From: Methylopumilus sp026399645
Lineage (GTDB): Bacteria; Pseudomonadota; Gammaproteobacteria; Burkholderiales; Methylophilaceae
Direction: 5' to 3' (one strand)
NCBI RefSeq assembly: GCF_965184065.1
Contig: NZ_OZ239098.1
Length of the DNA stretch: 64,000 nucleotides
The notes beneath the pieces are model-generated. The model was not told the origin of the DNA and did not search any database. It worked only from the letters and a program-made list of their open reading frames with translations. The position numbers and the translations under genes were made by a program. Below are positions 52,024 to 60,607 of the stretch, one piece after another; the stretch's first letter is position 1, and the number at the start of each line of letters is the position of its first letter.

Positions 52024-55000
52024 TTATGATAAATTAGGTGCCAACCATTTTTTTAAATATTCAATCGATACATCTCGACGCTTAGCCATATCTTTTAATT
52101 GGTCATCCCCAATTTTATCAACGCTAAAATATTGCGCTTCTGGATGTGCAAAATAAAAACCTGACACGGAAGCAGCAGGTGTCATCGCGAATGAATCGGT
52201 AAGATGCATATCGATTTCATCTAATCTTAGATGCGTAAAAATGTCTTTTTTAACCGTATGATCTGGACATGAAGGATAACCAGGTGCAGGTCGAATACCC
52301 TTATAAGCTTCTTTAACAAGGCCTTCTTTATCTAAATTTTCTTCTGCTGCATAACCCCACAAATCTTTTCTTACTCGCTCATGCATATACTCAGCAAATG
52401 CTTCAGCTAAACGGTCAGCTAGGGATTTAAACATAATACTACTGTAATCATCATTTTTAGTTTGAAATTCTTTTTCATATTTTTCCATGCCTAACCCGCT
52501 CGTCACTGCGAAGACACCGATGTAATCTTTTATACCTGAGGATTTAGGTGCAATAAAATCTGATAAGCACTGATTGGGTTTTTGTTCATTATTTACTGTG
52601 GGTTTTTCAGATTGTTGCCTTAAGCCATAATATGTAAATAAAGTTTTAGTTCGTGACTCATCTTCATAGATTTCTATATCATCATCGATACTATTCGCTG
52701 GATAAAAAGCCACTACACCATTAGCAACTAGTGCACGGTTATTGATAAGTTTTGTAAGCATAGTTTGTGCTTCACTGAAAACTTGTGACGCACTTTTACC
52801 CACAACAGGGTCATTTAATATCGCTGGATAAAAGCCAACCAAATCCCAAGTCTGAAAGAATGGGCTCCAATCGATATAAGGTGCAATTAAATTGAGATCA
52901 ATATTTTTAAATGCACGTTTACCAATAAATTTTGGTACTTTAGGTGTATATGTTTTATCAAATTGAAGTTTTGATTTATTAAGTCTTGCTTCTTCAAGCG
53001 ATAATAATTTCACACCTTTTTTATTGGCATGTTGTTCGCGTGCGCGTGCATAATCTTTTTCAATATCAAGAATATATTGATCTTTTTGTTCAGGCGTTAA
53101 AAGAGATTGCATGATTGCTACAGATCTTGATGCATCAGGCACGTAAATGACTGGGCCATCATAATGAGGCGCAATCTTTACCGCGGTGTGAGCTCGTGAG
53201 GTGGTAGCACCCCCTATAAGAAGTGGCGTTTTTAACCCTCTAAAGTGAGGGTCTCGCTGCATTTCTTTTGCGACATGTGTCATTTCTTCCAATGATGGCG
53301 TAATAAGTCCAGACAAACCAATAATGTCAACATTCTCTTTTTTAGCCATCTCTAAAATTTCTGTGCATGGCACCATCACACCCATATTGATGACTTCGAA
53401 GTTATTGCATTGTAAGACCACTGACACAATATTTTTGCCGATGTCATGCACGTCACCTTTCACTGTGGCAATGAGCATCTTGCCTTTAGGTTTTGAAACG
53501 ACACCAGTTCTTTTTTCTTCTAATTTTTTTTCTTCTTCAATGAAAGGCACTAAATGAGCGACAGCTTGCTTCATCACTCGCGCGGATTTAACCACTTGCG
53601 GCAAAAACATTTTACCTTGGGCAAACAAATCACCAACCACATTCATACCATCCATCAATGGACCTTCAATGACATGAATAGGTCGCCCTTCTTTTTGCAT
53701 CGTTTCTAATCGCGCTTCTTCAGTATCCTCTAAAATAAAATCTGTAATGCCGTGGACCAGCGCATATTCAAGTCTTTTATGGTTGCTCATTGGCTCAGTA
53801 TCTGTCCCTCGCCAGTTGAGTGTTTGAACTTCTTTTTTACCCCCTTTTAAGGTACCGGCAATTTCGATCATTCTATCTGTAGCATCGGGTCTTCGATTAA
53901 GCACAACGTCCTCAACACGCTCTTTAAGTTCAGGATCTAGATCGTCATAGACACCCATCATGCCTGCATTGACAATACCCATGGATAATCCAGCTTTGAT
54001 TGCATGATATAAGAAGACTGTGTGAATCGCCTCACGAGCTGCATCATTACCTCTAAAGCTAAAACTGACATTAGATACACCGCCTGAAATTTTTGCATGT
54101 GGAAGATTTTCTTTAATCCATCTCGTAGCGTTAATAAAATCAACCGCATAATTATTATGTTCCTCAATGCCTGTTGCAACAGCGAAGATATTGGGATCAA
54201 AAATTATATCCTCAGGAAAAAAATGTATCTTTGATGTTAATAAGTCATAACCACGTTTACAAATTTCTATTTTTCTTTGGTATGTATCAGCCTGACCTTT
54301 TTCGTCAAATGCCATAACGATCACTGCCGCACCGTAGCGTTGACATAATTGTGCTTGACGAATAAATTCAGTCTCACCTTCTTTTAGTGAAATTGAATTA
54401 ACAATTGCTTTACCTTGTACACAACGCAATCCTGCTTCAATGACTTCCCACTTGGATGAATCAATCATGATGGGAATCCTAGCTATGTCCGGTTCAGAGG
54501 CGACCAAATTTAAAAAATACTTCATGGCTTTTAGTGCATCAAGCATGCCCTCATCCATATTGATATCAATGATTTGTGCGCCATTTTCAACTTGGTGTCG
54601 CGCTACTGATAGCGCCTCATCATATTTTTCATTAATGATTAAATTTGCAAATACTTTTGAGCCTGTCACATTCGTTCGTTCACCCACATTCACAAATAAG
54701 GAATCATCTCTAATTAAGAATGATTCGAGCCCTGAAAGTCTGGTCACAGTTTCCACGTTTGGAATTTCGCGAGGTTTGATATTTTGTATTTCATCCACAA
54801 TTGCCTTGATATGCTGAGGCGTTGTGCCGCAACATCCTCCTGCAATATTAACAAAACCACTCATCGCAAAATCTTTAAGTAAGGATGAAGTATCTTTGGG
54901 GGTTTCATCAAAACCTGTATCTGACATCGGATTAGGTAAGCCTGCATTGGGATAAATACAAGTATATGTGTCTGCAATTTTAGACAATTCTTCAGCGTAT

Positions 55001-55806
55001 GGCCGCATGAGTGCCGCCCCTAACGCGCAGTTTAAACCGATCGTCAAAGGCTTTGCATGTCGCACTGAATTCCAAAAAGCTTCCACTGTTTGTCCTGATA
55101 AAATACGACCTGACGCATCTGTTACTGTGCCAGATAACATAATCGGCAAACGTAATTTGTTTTCTTCAAAATATGTTTCGATTGCAAAAAGAGCAGCTTT
55201 GCAATTCAAGGTATCAAAAATCGTTTCAACTAAAAGAATGTCAACTCCACCTTCAACCAAAGCTTTCACTTGATTGAAATAACTATTTTTTAATTCTTCA
55301 AATGTAATATTACGCACTCCAGGATCATTTACATCGGGTGAGATCGATGCAGTTTTGGGGGTAGGGCCAACAGCACCTGCTAAAAATCTCGGTTTATCTT
55401 GAGTTGAATATTTTTCCACCGCTTGGCGCGCTAATTTGGCTGACGCCACATTCATTTCATAGGCTAAATCTGACATTGAATAATCGTCTTGCGCTATTTC
55501 TGTTGCACCAAAAGTATTAGTTTCAATAATGTCAGAGCCTGCTTCTAAATAAGCTTCGTGGATACTTTGAATGATTTGAGGTTGAGTGAGGCTTAATAAC
55601 TCGTTATTACCTTTAAGAAATAATTCTCGCTGTCCTTTTGGCGCTGAAAATTTTGCAAAACGACCATCACTACCACCGCGATAATCCTCTTCCGTGAGTT
55701 TATGTTGTTGAATCATGGTCCCCATGGCACCATCCATAAATAGAATTCGCTCAGCCAAAAGCTTTCTTAATATTTTTTCTTGATCAGTCATGAAGTCCTG
55801 TGACAT
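52024..55806 (-). CDS. metH: Cobalamin-dependent methionine synthase
   Basis: It transfers the methyl group from 5-methyl-THF to homocysteine. The 1260-aa protein has all modules: homocysteine domain (about 1-340, with zinc cysteines in GLNCALGA and GGCCGTTP), pterin-binding domain (about 370-640, NVGERTNVTGSKVF), cap and B12-binding domain (DVHDIGKNIV with the lower-ligand histidine near residue 785; SGLITPSLEEMTHVA), and the AdoMet reactivation domain. It requires B12. I see no cobalamin or SAM riboswitch in the short leader. Confidence 0.97.
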   Translation of the reverse strand: MSQDFMTDQEKILRKLLAERILFMDGAMGTMIQQHKLTEEDYRGGSDGRFAKFSAPKGQRELFLKGNNELLSLTQPQIIQSIHEAYLEAGSDIIETNTFGATEIAQDDYSMSDLAYEMNVASAKLARQAVEKYSTQDKPRFLAGAVGPTPKTASISPDVNDPGVRNITFEELKNSYFNQVKALVEGGVDILLVETIFDTLNCKAALFAIETYFEENKLRLPIMLSGTVTDASGRILSGQTVEAFWNSVRHAKPLTIGLNCALGAALMRPYAEELSKIADTYTCIYPNAGLPNPMSDTGFDETPKDTSSLLKDFAMSGFVNIAGGCCGTTPQHIKAIVDEIQNIKPREIPNVETVTRLSGLESFLIRDDSLFVNVGERTNVTGSKVFANLIINEKYDEALSVARHQVENGAQIIDINMDEGMLDALKAMKYFLNLVASEPDIARIPIMIDSSKWEVIEAGLRCVQGKAIVNSISLKEGETEFIRQAQLCQRYGAAVIVMAFDEKGQADTYQRKIEICKRGYDLLTSKIHFFPEDIIFDPNIFAVATGIEEHNNYAVDFINATRWIKENLPHAKISGGVSNVSFSFRGNDAAREAIHTVFLYHAIKAGLSMGIVNAGMMGVYDDLDPELKERVEDVVLNRRPDATDRMIEIAGTLKGGKKEVQTLNWRGTDTEPMSNHKRLEYALVHGITDFILEDTEEARLETMQKEGRPIHVIEGPLMDGMNVVGDLFAQGKMFLPQVVKSARVMKQAVAHLVPFIEEEKKLEEKRTGVVSKPKGKMLIATVKGDVHDIGKNIVSVVLQCNNFEVINMGVMVPCTEILEMAKKENVDIIGLSGLITPSLEEMTHVAKEMQRDPHFRGLKTPLLIGGATTSRAHTAVKIAPHYDGPVIYVPDASRSVAIMQSLLTPEQKDQYILDIEKDYARAREQHANKKGVKLLSLEEARLNKSKLQFDKTYTPKVPKFIGKRAFKNIDLNLIAPYIDWSPFFQTWDLVGFYPAILNDPVVGKSASQVFSEAQTMLTKLINNRALVANGVVAFYPANSIDDDIEIYEDESRTKTLFTYYGLRQQSEKPTVNNEQKPNQCLSDFIAPKSSGIKDYIGVFAVTSGLGMEKYEKEFQTKNDDYSSIMFKSLADRLAEAFAEYMHERVRKDLWGYAAEENLDKEGLVKEAYKGIRPAPGYPSCPDHTVKKDIFTHLRLDEIDMHLTDSFAMTPAASVSGFYFAHPEAQYFSVDKIGDDQLKDMAKRRDVSIEYLKKWLAPNLS

Positions 55807-55872
55807 TAAGTTTTTAAAGATGTGTTAGGTATATTTGTTATGCATAGAGTGTAACAAGAAACCAAAAGGTCA

Positions 55873-56109
55873 TTATTTTTTACGTGCTTCAATCTCGGAC
55901 AGTTTCTTTTCTAACTCTTCTAATTTTTGACGGGTACGCTTTAAGACTTCCGTTTGAACATCAAACTCTTCGCGAGTGACAAGCTCCATTTTAGTGAACA
56001 TGCCCTTTAATAGTGCATCGATATTCTTTTCAATATCAGGCAAGGGTGAATCTTTCACTAACTCTCTGATTTTATTAGATATTTCGTTTAATTTTTCATT
56101 ATTTAACAT
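55873..56109 (-). CDS. ubiK: UbiK / BMFP-domain accessory protein
   Basis: A 78-aa coiled-coil protein. The family pattern is LNEISNKIRELVKDSPLPDIEKN and VTREEFDVQTEVLKRTRQKL-EELEKKL. UbiK assists the ubiquinone-biosynthesis complex by binding UbiJ and lipids. An AAGGAA ribosome site precedes the ATG. It is divergent from torF with a shared spacer of about 208 bp; the glnK-amtB linkage is common in betaproteobacteria. Confidence 0.9.
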   Translation of the reverse strand: MLNNEKLNEISNKIRELVKDSPLPDIEKNIDALLKGMFTKMELVTREEFDVQTEVLKRTRQKLEELEKKLSEIEARKK

Positions 56110-56227
56110 GGTAAATTTCCTTATGATTCAAGAGTTTATCAGATTTAAACTCACATTAAGTGCATACAGTCTTAATGCTAACTTTAGTGGTATTGACTAA
56201 CTCATTGTTTTAAATAGAATAATTGAG

Positions 56228-56244
56228 TTGGCACAGTAATTGCT
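56228..56244 (+). promoter_or_regulatory. Sigma-54 promoter of torF-glnK-amtB
   Basis: TTGGCACAGTAATTGCT matches the sigma-54 consensus TGGCAC-N5-TTGC: GG at 56230-56231 and GC at 56242-56243 are exactly 12 bp apart. Transcription should start near 56255, about 60 bp before the torF ATG. This implies NtrC-type control under nitrogen limitation. I could not find a convincing NtrC site upstream. Confidence 0.88.
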
Positions 56245-56317
56245 TATATTATTGTGTGAATATAACAATAATTTAGTCACATTATTTTCAGGAAATTTTT
56301 ATTAAGGAGTTTTAAAA

Positions 56318-57160
56318 ATGCGTAAATCGCTTATTACAATAGCAGTATTAGGAGCTCTTGCAGCACCTTCATTCGTTTTTGCAGCTGACGCTGCGCCTGC
56401 ATCTGATTTCACAGCTTCATACAATGTTGGACTTTTTAGTCAATACATTTTTCGTGGCTTAACTCAAACAAATAATAAACCAGCACTCCAAGGTGGTTTT
56501 GATGTAAGTCATAAAAGCGGTCTCTATATTGGTGGCTGGGCTTCAAATGTAAGTTGGTTAAGAGACAATGCGTCTATAGGCACAGCTCTATATAACTCTG
56601 GAGGAAGTCTTGAAATTGATCTTTACGGTGGATTCAAAACTGAACTTGGTAAAACTGGGCTAGGAATCGATTTAGGAGCATTGCAATATTACTACCCTGG
56701 TGCACATGTTAATACCAATCCGAAAGCAAATACAACCGAATTATATGGCGCATTATCTTACGGTTGGTTGCAAGCAAAATTATCCGGCGTTGTGAGTAAT
56801 GATGCTTGGGGGTTTGGCAAAAAATATGGCAATCCAGGTTATACACTTAATGGTGATGAGAGAGGCGCTTACTATGCTGAACTCAATGCCAACATTCCGC
56901 TCGCTGATAGTGGAATTACAGCTTTATTACATATTGGTCGCCAAGAATTTAAAGATGCTCGTTACCAAGCTGGAGGTCCTGATGCAAGTTACACGGACTG
57001 GAAAGTTGGGCTGACAAAAGGTTTCGATGGAGGTGTTAATGTCGGTGCCTTCTATACTGACACGAACATCAGCAAGGCTAATGCAGCAGATAACTGGACC
57101 TATGCTGGCCGAAATATCGGTGACAGCACAGGCACCGTCTTTGTCCAAAAAACGTTCTAA
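56318..57160 (+). CDS. torF: TorF-family putative porin (Gcw_chp family)
   Basis: A 280-aa outer-membrane beta-barrel with a signal peptide (cleavage after FVFAA, near residue 23). The family signature SYNVGLFSQYIFRGLTQTNNKPAL follows, with strand-like alternation to a terminal VFVQKTF ending in Phe. It stands before glnK-amtB in many betaproteobacteria, so a role in outer-membrane passage of nitrogen compounds is a reasonable inference. It has a TAAGGAG ribosome site and is the first gene behind the sigma-54 promoter. Confidence 0.9.
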   Translation: MRKSLITIAVLGALAAPSFVFAADAAPASDFTASYNVGLFSQYIFRGLTQTNNKPALQGGFDVSHKSGLYIGGWASNVSWLRDNASIGTALYNSGGSLEIDLYGGFKTELGKTGLGIDLGALQYYYPGAHVNTNPKANTTELYGALSYGWLQAKLSGVVSNDAWGFGKKYGNPGYTLNGDERGAYYAELNANIPLADSGITALLHIGRQEFKDARYQAGGPDASYTDWKVGLTKGFDGGVNVGAFYTDTNISKANAADNWTYAGRNIGDSTGTVFVQKTF

Positions 57161-57176
57161 AAGTAATTGTTGAGAT

Positions 57177-57200
57177 AAGGGCCTAAGGCCACGGCCCTTT
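57177..57200 (+). terminator. Weak hairpin between torF and glnK
   Basis: AAGGGCC (57177-57183) pairs with GGCCCTT (57193-57199) around a 9-base loop, followed by TTTCTTGATATTTT. As an imperfect terminator it could lower glnK-amtB transcripts relative to torF, or stabilise the torF mRNA 3' end. Confidence 0.6.
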
Positions 57201-57234
57201 CTTGATATTTTATAAACCTCAAGGGGAAATTAAC

Positions 57235-57573
57235 ATGAAATTTGTAACAGCAATCATCAAGCCGTTTAAGCTAGATGAAGTTCGTGAAGCCCTATCTTCA
57301 ATTGGAGTTCAGGGAATCACAGTGACTGAAGTCAAAGGTTTTGGTCGTCAAAAAGGCCATACGGAACTTTATCGCGGCGCCGAATACGTCATCGACTTTT
57401 TACCTAAAGTAAAAATCGAAGCAGCCATCCCAAATAAATTACTCAAACGCGCAGTTGAAGCGATTCAAAAATCAGCACTCACCGGCAAAATTGGTGACGG
57501 CAAAATTTTTGTGATGGAACTTGAAGAAGTTTATCGCATACGAACTGGTGAAGCTGGAGAGGACGCTCTTTAA
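57235..57573 (+). CDS. glnK: PII nitrogen regulatory protein
   Basis: A 112-aa trimeric signal protein binding ATP/ADP and 2-oxoglutarate and controlling AmtB. I start at ATG 57235 (MKFVTAIIKPFKLDEVREAL), behind an AAGGGG ribosome site; this gives the usual PII length. The T-loop FGRQKGHTELYRGAEYVIDF carries the uridylylated Tyr51 equivalent, and KIGDGKIFVMELEEVYRIRTGE is the C-terminal signature. Pairing with amtB suggests GlnK rather than GlnB. Confidence 0.96.
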   Translation: MKFVTAIIKPFKLDEVREALSSIGVQGITVTEVKGFGRQKGHTELYRGAEYVIDFLPKVKIEAAIPNKLLKRAVEAIQKSALTGKIGDGKIFVMELEEVYRIRTGEAGEDAL

Positions 57574-57589
57574 TCAGAGGACTAAAATT

Positions 57590-59080
57590 ATGAAAAAATT
57601 ATTATCAACTTTCGCACTAATTAGCTTCTTATGCCTTAACTTTTTAGGTATGACGAGTATGAGTTTTGCTGATGAAGCAACTTCAGTAAAAGCGAGTGAT
57701 GCTGTCACTTTAGTTGCAGATGCAGCACCTGCTGAAAAACCTGCTGAAGCAAAAGACGAGCCTCCTGCACCCACACCTAACAAGGGTGACACTGCATGGA
57801 TGATCGTTGCTACTGCTCTCGTGACCTTAATGGTGATTCCGGGCTTAGCACTCTTTTATGGTGGCTTAGTTCGCTCTAAAAATATGCTCTCTGTATTGAT
57901 GCAAACTTTTGTTGTATTTTCACTCATGGCTGTTTTATGGGCGATCTACGGTTACAGCGTTGCATTTACAGGTGGGAGTCCATTCTTTGGTGGCTTTAGT
58001 AAATTATTCTTAAGCGGTATTACACCAGATTCAGTGGGCGCTACTTTTAGCAAAGGCGTTGTGATTCCTGAGTTTATCTTTGTAGCTTTCCAATTAACTT
58101 TTGCGGCTATTACGCCAGCTTTAATTATTGGTGCATTTGCTGAGCGTATGAAATTTTCAGCGATACTTTTATTCTTAATCATCTGGTTTACATTTGCTTA
58201 CTTACCGATGGCTCACATGGTTTGGTATTGGGACGGTCCAGATGCAATCACTGATGCTAAATCATTAGAAACTGTTATTGGAAATGCAGGCTGGTTATGG
58301 GCTAAAGGTGCGCTAGATTTCGCAGGTGGCACAGTCGTTCATATTAATGCGGGTATCGCAGCGCTTGTAGCTGCCATCATGGTGGGTAAAAGAATTGGGT
58401 ATGGCAAAGAAGCCATGCCTCCTCACAGTCTTACACTCACGATGGTTGGTGCATCTTTACTATGGGTGGGTTGGTTCGGTTTCAATGCAGGTTCAAATCT
58501 TGAAGCTACAGGATTAGCAGCGTTAGCTTTTGTAAATACAATGCTTGCTACTGCAGCCGCAACACTTTCTTGGATCGCATTTGAATGGATCTTAAAATCA
58601 AAACCATCTATGTTGGGTGCAGCATCGGGCGCAGTCGCTGGTCTTGTAGCTATTACTCCAGCATGCGGATTTGTGGGTCCAATGGGTGCCTTAATTATCG
58701 GTGCAGGTGTATCTCCGATCTGCTTATTCTTTGTATCTAAAGTTAAAAAGGCTTTTGGTTACGACGACACACTTGACGTTTTTGGTATACACGGTGTGGG
58801 TGGTATCTTCGGTGCAATTATGACCGGCGTATTCGTAAGTCCAGCCCTAGGCGGTACCGGTGTTTATGATTATGTTGCAAATAAAGTAGGTGAGTTTGAT
58901 ATGCATACACAAGTCATCTCACAATTATGGGGGGTAGGTACAGCGATCGTGTTATCTGCAACTGTATCTTATGTTGCATTGAAACTGATCGATATGACGA
59001 TTGGTTTACGTGTGAAACCAGATGCTGAGCGTGAAGGCTTAGACATCTCTGAACACGGCGAACAGGCTTACTATAAATAA
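57590..59080 (+). CDS. amtB: Ammonium transporter AmtB
   Basis: A 496-aa ammonium channel with a cleavable signal (MKKLLSTFALISFLCLNFLG, cut after FA near residue 26), a short acidic/proline-rich periplasmic spacer (EKPAEAKDEPPAPTPNKGD), then 11 membrane segments. The pore twin-His residues are H251 (GGTVVHINAG) and H401 (FGIHGVGGIFG); the entry aspartate lies in YWDGPDA. I start at ATG 57590 after an AGAGG site; a longer start inside glnK would lose the signal. A strong terminator follows. Confidence 0.96.
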   Translation: MKKLLSTFALISFLCLNFLGMTSMSFADEATSVKASDAVTLVADAAPAEKPAEAKDEPPAPTPNKGDTAWMIVATALVTLMVIPGLALFYGGLVRSKNMLSVLMQTFVVFSLMAVLWAIYGYSVAFTGGSPFFGGFSKLFLSGITPDSVGATFSKGVVIPEFIFVAFQLTFAAITPALIIGAFAERMKFSAILLFLIIWFTFAYLPMAHMVWYWDGPDAITDAKSLETVIGNAGWLWAKGALDFAGGTVVHINAGIAALVAAIMVGKRIGYGKEAMPPHSLTLTMVGASLLWVGWFGFNAGSNLEATGLAALAFVNTMLATAAATLSWIAFEWILKSKPSMLGAASGAVAGLVAITPACGFVGPMGALIIGAGVSPICLFFVSKVKKAFGYDDTLDVFGIHGVGGIFGAIMTGVFVSPALGGTGVYDYVANKVGEFDMHTQVISQLWGVGTAIVLSATVSYVALKLIDMTIGLRVKPDAEREGLDISEHGEQAYYK

Positions 59081-59105
59081 AATATCCTGGAAGTAGTGAC
59101 TTCTC

Positions 59106-59136
59106 AAGGGCGCTTTTTTTAGCGCCCTTTTTTTAT
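59106..59136 (+). terminator. Intrinsic terminator of the torF-glnK-amtB operon
   Basis: AAGGGCGC (59106-59113) pairs with GCGCCCTT (59122-59129) around a T-rich loop and is followed by a run of seven T. It stands 26 bp past the amtB stop. Confidence 0.93.
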
Positions 59137-59160
59137 CCATAAAATTTAATCGCTTAAAGT

Positions 59161-59166
59161 TATAAT
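59161..59166 (+). promoter_or_regulatory. Candidate -10 element giving a leaderless or near-leaderless start
   Basis: A perfect TATAAT lies 7 bp before the ATG of the unknown 399-aa gene, so transcription would begin at or next to the ATG. No Shine-Dalgarno precedes that ATG and the -35 region is weak. Confidence 0.5.
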
Positions 59167-59173
59167 AGAACCC

Positions 59174-60373
59174 ATGTTTAAAAAGTTTTCTTTTTTCAAT
59201 CACGCATTTCTTAGGAATGCTTTTTTACTTATTCTAAGCCCCAAGCTTTTTTTTAATCACGGGCACATTCCACCAAAAAAACATAAAATCCCAAATCACT
59301 TTTTTGGATTAAGCCTCACCATTGAAGATTTAATTGAAGACCCAATAGGTGTCGTTGAAATGTGTCGTCAGCATAAAATAAGAGATGTGACACTTCTTAT
59401 TCCATCCAATCGTATCAGTGAATTTAGTGCGACGTTTATGGATGACCTCATTGGACATGATATTAAATTTAATCTCAAACTGGTACTGATAAACGAGGAA
59501 GATATCTATCTAGAATGGCGGGAGCTTTTAGACCTTACATTATTAGGCTATCAAGTTCATATTGCATCGATTGAAATTGAGATGACGAGCTTTACTCGGA
59601 AAGCATTACATATGTTCTTAACTATTTGGACCATGACGTTTAATATCGCGAGACTAAAAAAGATTAAAGTCGCAGGCCCTTCTATTCCTTCATTTAGCCC
59701 CTTCTTTAATGACATGGTATTTAAGCTTTTAAAAGACAAATATCAACTGCCGGATATTCACACGATTAATTTAACCAACGAAATGGATAAAGAGCCCGAG
59801 CTCATTTATTCAAATTTCTTGATTCCTAAGTTAGGTAAACTTTTTAAATTCAATCTCATAAAAAAATTAGCGCTCATTCAAAGAATTGCGGAAAGTTTTA
59901 ACATCAAAACCATTTATGGGACAATCGAATTAAAGCGTCATGAAATTACTTCTTACACGCTGCGAGCGATTTCTTTACTGATTGCCTCTGGCAGACTCAC
60001 TAAGCTATATGTACCCTACAGAAATGCCGAAGGCATTCTTTTTCTAGTGGATCGTATGGAGGGCATGACTTATCTGGGCTCTTTATTTCATGATGCCTCT
60101 TTTGAAATTCATCACTTTAAAAATGAAAAAGAGCAAATGCATGCCATATGGGCGCGAGATGATAAGACCTTAAATCCAGAGAGTTTTTATCATATTGAAG
60201 ATATCTATACCGCTAAAATCTATGACAGCCATGGTGACATCATTGATCGCAATCAATTCAAAATTACCGATACGCCCATCTACCTTGTCTGGAGATCGAT
60301 GGATCCTATTATCTTCATTGATACACCAAAAGCCTTAGATCTTAATGTCACCCATATCATGGTTCTATCATGA
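59174..60373 (+). CDS. Conserved hypothetical protein, unknown function
   Basis: A 399-aa soluble protein; I do not recognise a family. The N-terminus is basic and hydrophobic (FSFFNHAFLRNAFLLILSPK) but gives no clean signal peptide. Pieces such as FGLSLTIEDLIEDPIGVVEM, IRDVTLLIPSNRI and the repeated beta-alpha spacing suggest a TIM-barrel-like sugar- or polymer-handling enzyme. TIYGTIELKRHEITSYTLRA and VYLVWRSMDPIIFIDTP occur later. It has a leaderless-looking promoter, is preceded by the amtB terminator, and is followed after 112 bp by pqqA on the same strand. No catalytic residues can be named. Confidence 0.75.
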   Translation: MFKKFSFFNHAFLRNAFLLILSPKLFFNHGHIPPKKHKIPNHFFGLSLTIEDLIEDPIGVVEMCRQHKIRDVTLLIPSNRISEFSATFMDDLIGHDIKFNLKLVLINEEDIYLEWRELLDLTLLGYQVHIASIEIEMTSFTRKALHMFLTIWTMTFNIARLKKIKVAGPSIPSFSPFFNDMVFKLLKDKYQLPDIHTINLTNEMDKEPELIYSNFLIPKLGKLFKFNLIKKLALIQRIAESFNIKTIYGTIELKRHEITSYTLRAISLLIASGRLTKLYVPYRNAEGILFLVDRMEGMTYLGSLFHDASFEIHHFKNEKEQMHAIWARDDKTLNPESFYHIEDIYTAKIYDSHGDIIDRNQFKITDTPIYLVWRSMDPIIFIDTPKALDLNVTHIMVLS

Positions 60374-60485
60374 AAATCATGAGGTCCAATTCATTACCTG
60401 TTCCGTGTATTTAATATTGATGCAGCCTATAGTTCTTTCAATGCATCTTGAATGCAGATCGTTTAACCCTTATAGGAGAAATATT

Positions 60486-60557
60486 ATGTGGACAACTCCA
60501 GCAGCTACAGAAATGCGTTTTGGCTTTGAAGTAACTATGTACGTAATGAACAAGTAA
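60486..60557 (+). CDS. pqqA: PQQ precursor peptide PqqA
   Basis: A 23-aa peptide that is consumed to build pyrroloquinoline quinone, the cofactor of methanol dehydrogenases. It opens MWTTPAATEMRFGFEVT; the residues fused into PQQ are E15 and Y19 (E-VTM-Y), at exactly the positions of known PqqA. An AGGAGA ribosome site sits 6 bases before the ATG. The gene stands alone: no pqqB, C, D or E is nearby, and it has its own terminator. It is a short in-frame part of a longer reading frame that I reject as the real start. Confidence 0.95.
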   Translation: MWTTPAATEMRFGFEVTMYVMNK

Positions 60558-60580
60558 TTGTTCGTTAACTACGGTTACAT

Positions 60581-60607
60581 AAAAAAGGAAGCTTAGCTTC
60601 CTTTTTT
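60581..60607. terminator. Bidirectional terminator between pqqA and mltA
   Basis: AAAAAAGGAAGC (60581-60592) pairs with GCTTCCTTTTTT (60596-60607) around a 3-base loop, with A and T runs on either side. It serves both pqqA (plus) and mltA (minus); the mltA stop codon lies inside the T run. Confidence 0.92.

Noticed and set aside
54440..54817. 125-codon plus-strand ORF inside metH
   Set aside because: Antisense shadow of a strongly conserved coding region; no ribosome site and implausible composition.
55807..55872. Cobalamin or SAM riboswitch before metH
   Set aside because: The gap is only about 66 bp, too short for either class, and shows no B12-box-like sequence.
56150..56185. Possible NtrC binding site upstream of the sigma-54 promoter (AGTGCAT ... 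AATGCT)
   Set aside because: The halves match the GCAC-N-GTGC dyad poorly; I could not call a site.
60370..60414. 14-codon ORF starting in ATGA overlap with the unknown 399-aa gene
   Set aside because: Too short, with no recognisable features; the overlap is probably chance.
60345..60557. A 70-codon open frame containing pqqA at its end
   Set aside because: Its first half overlaps the 3' end of the preceding gene and has no ribosome site; the internal ATG at 60486 has AGGAGA and yields an exact-length PqqA.
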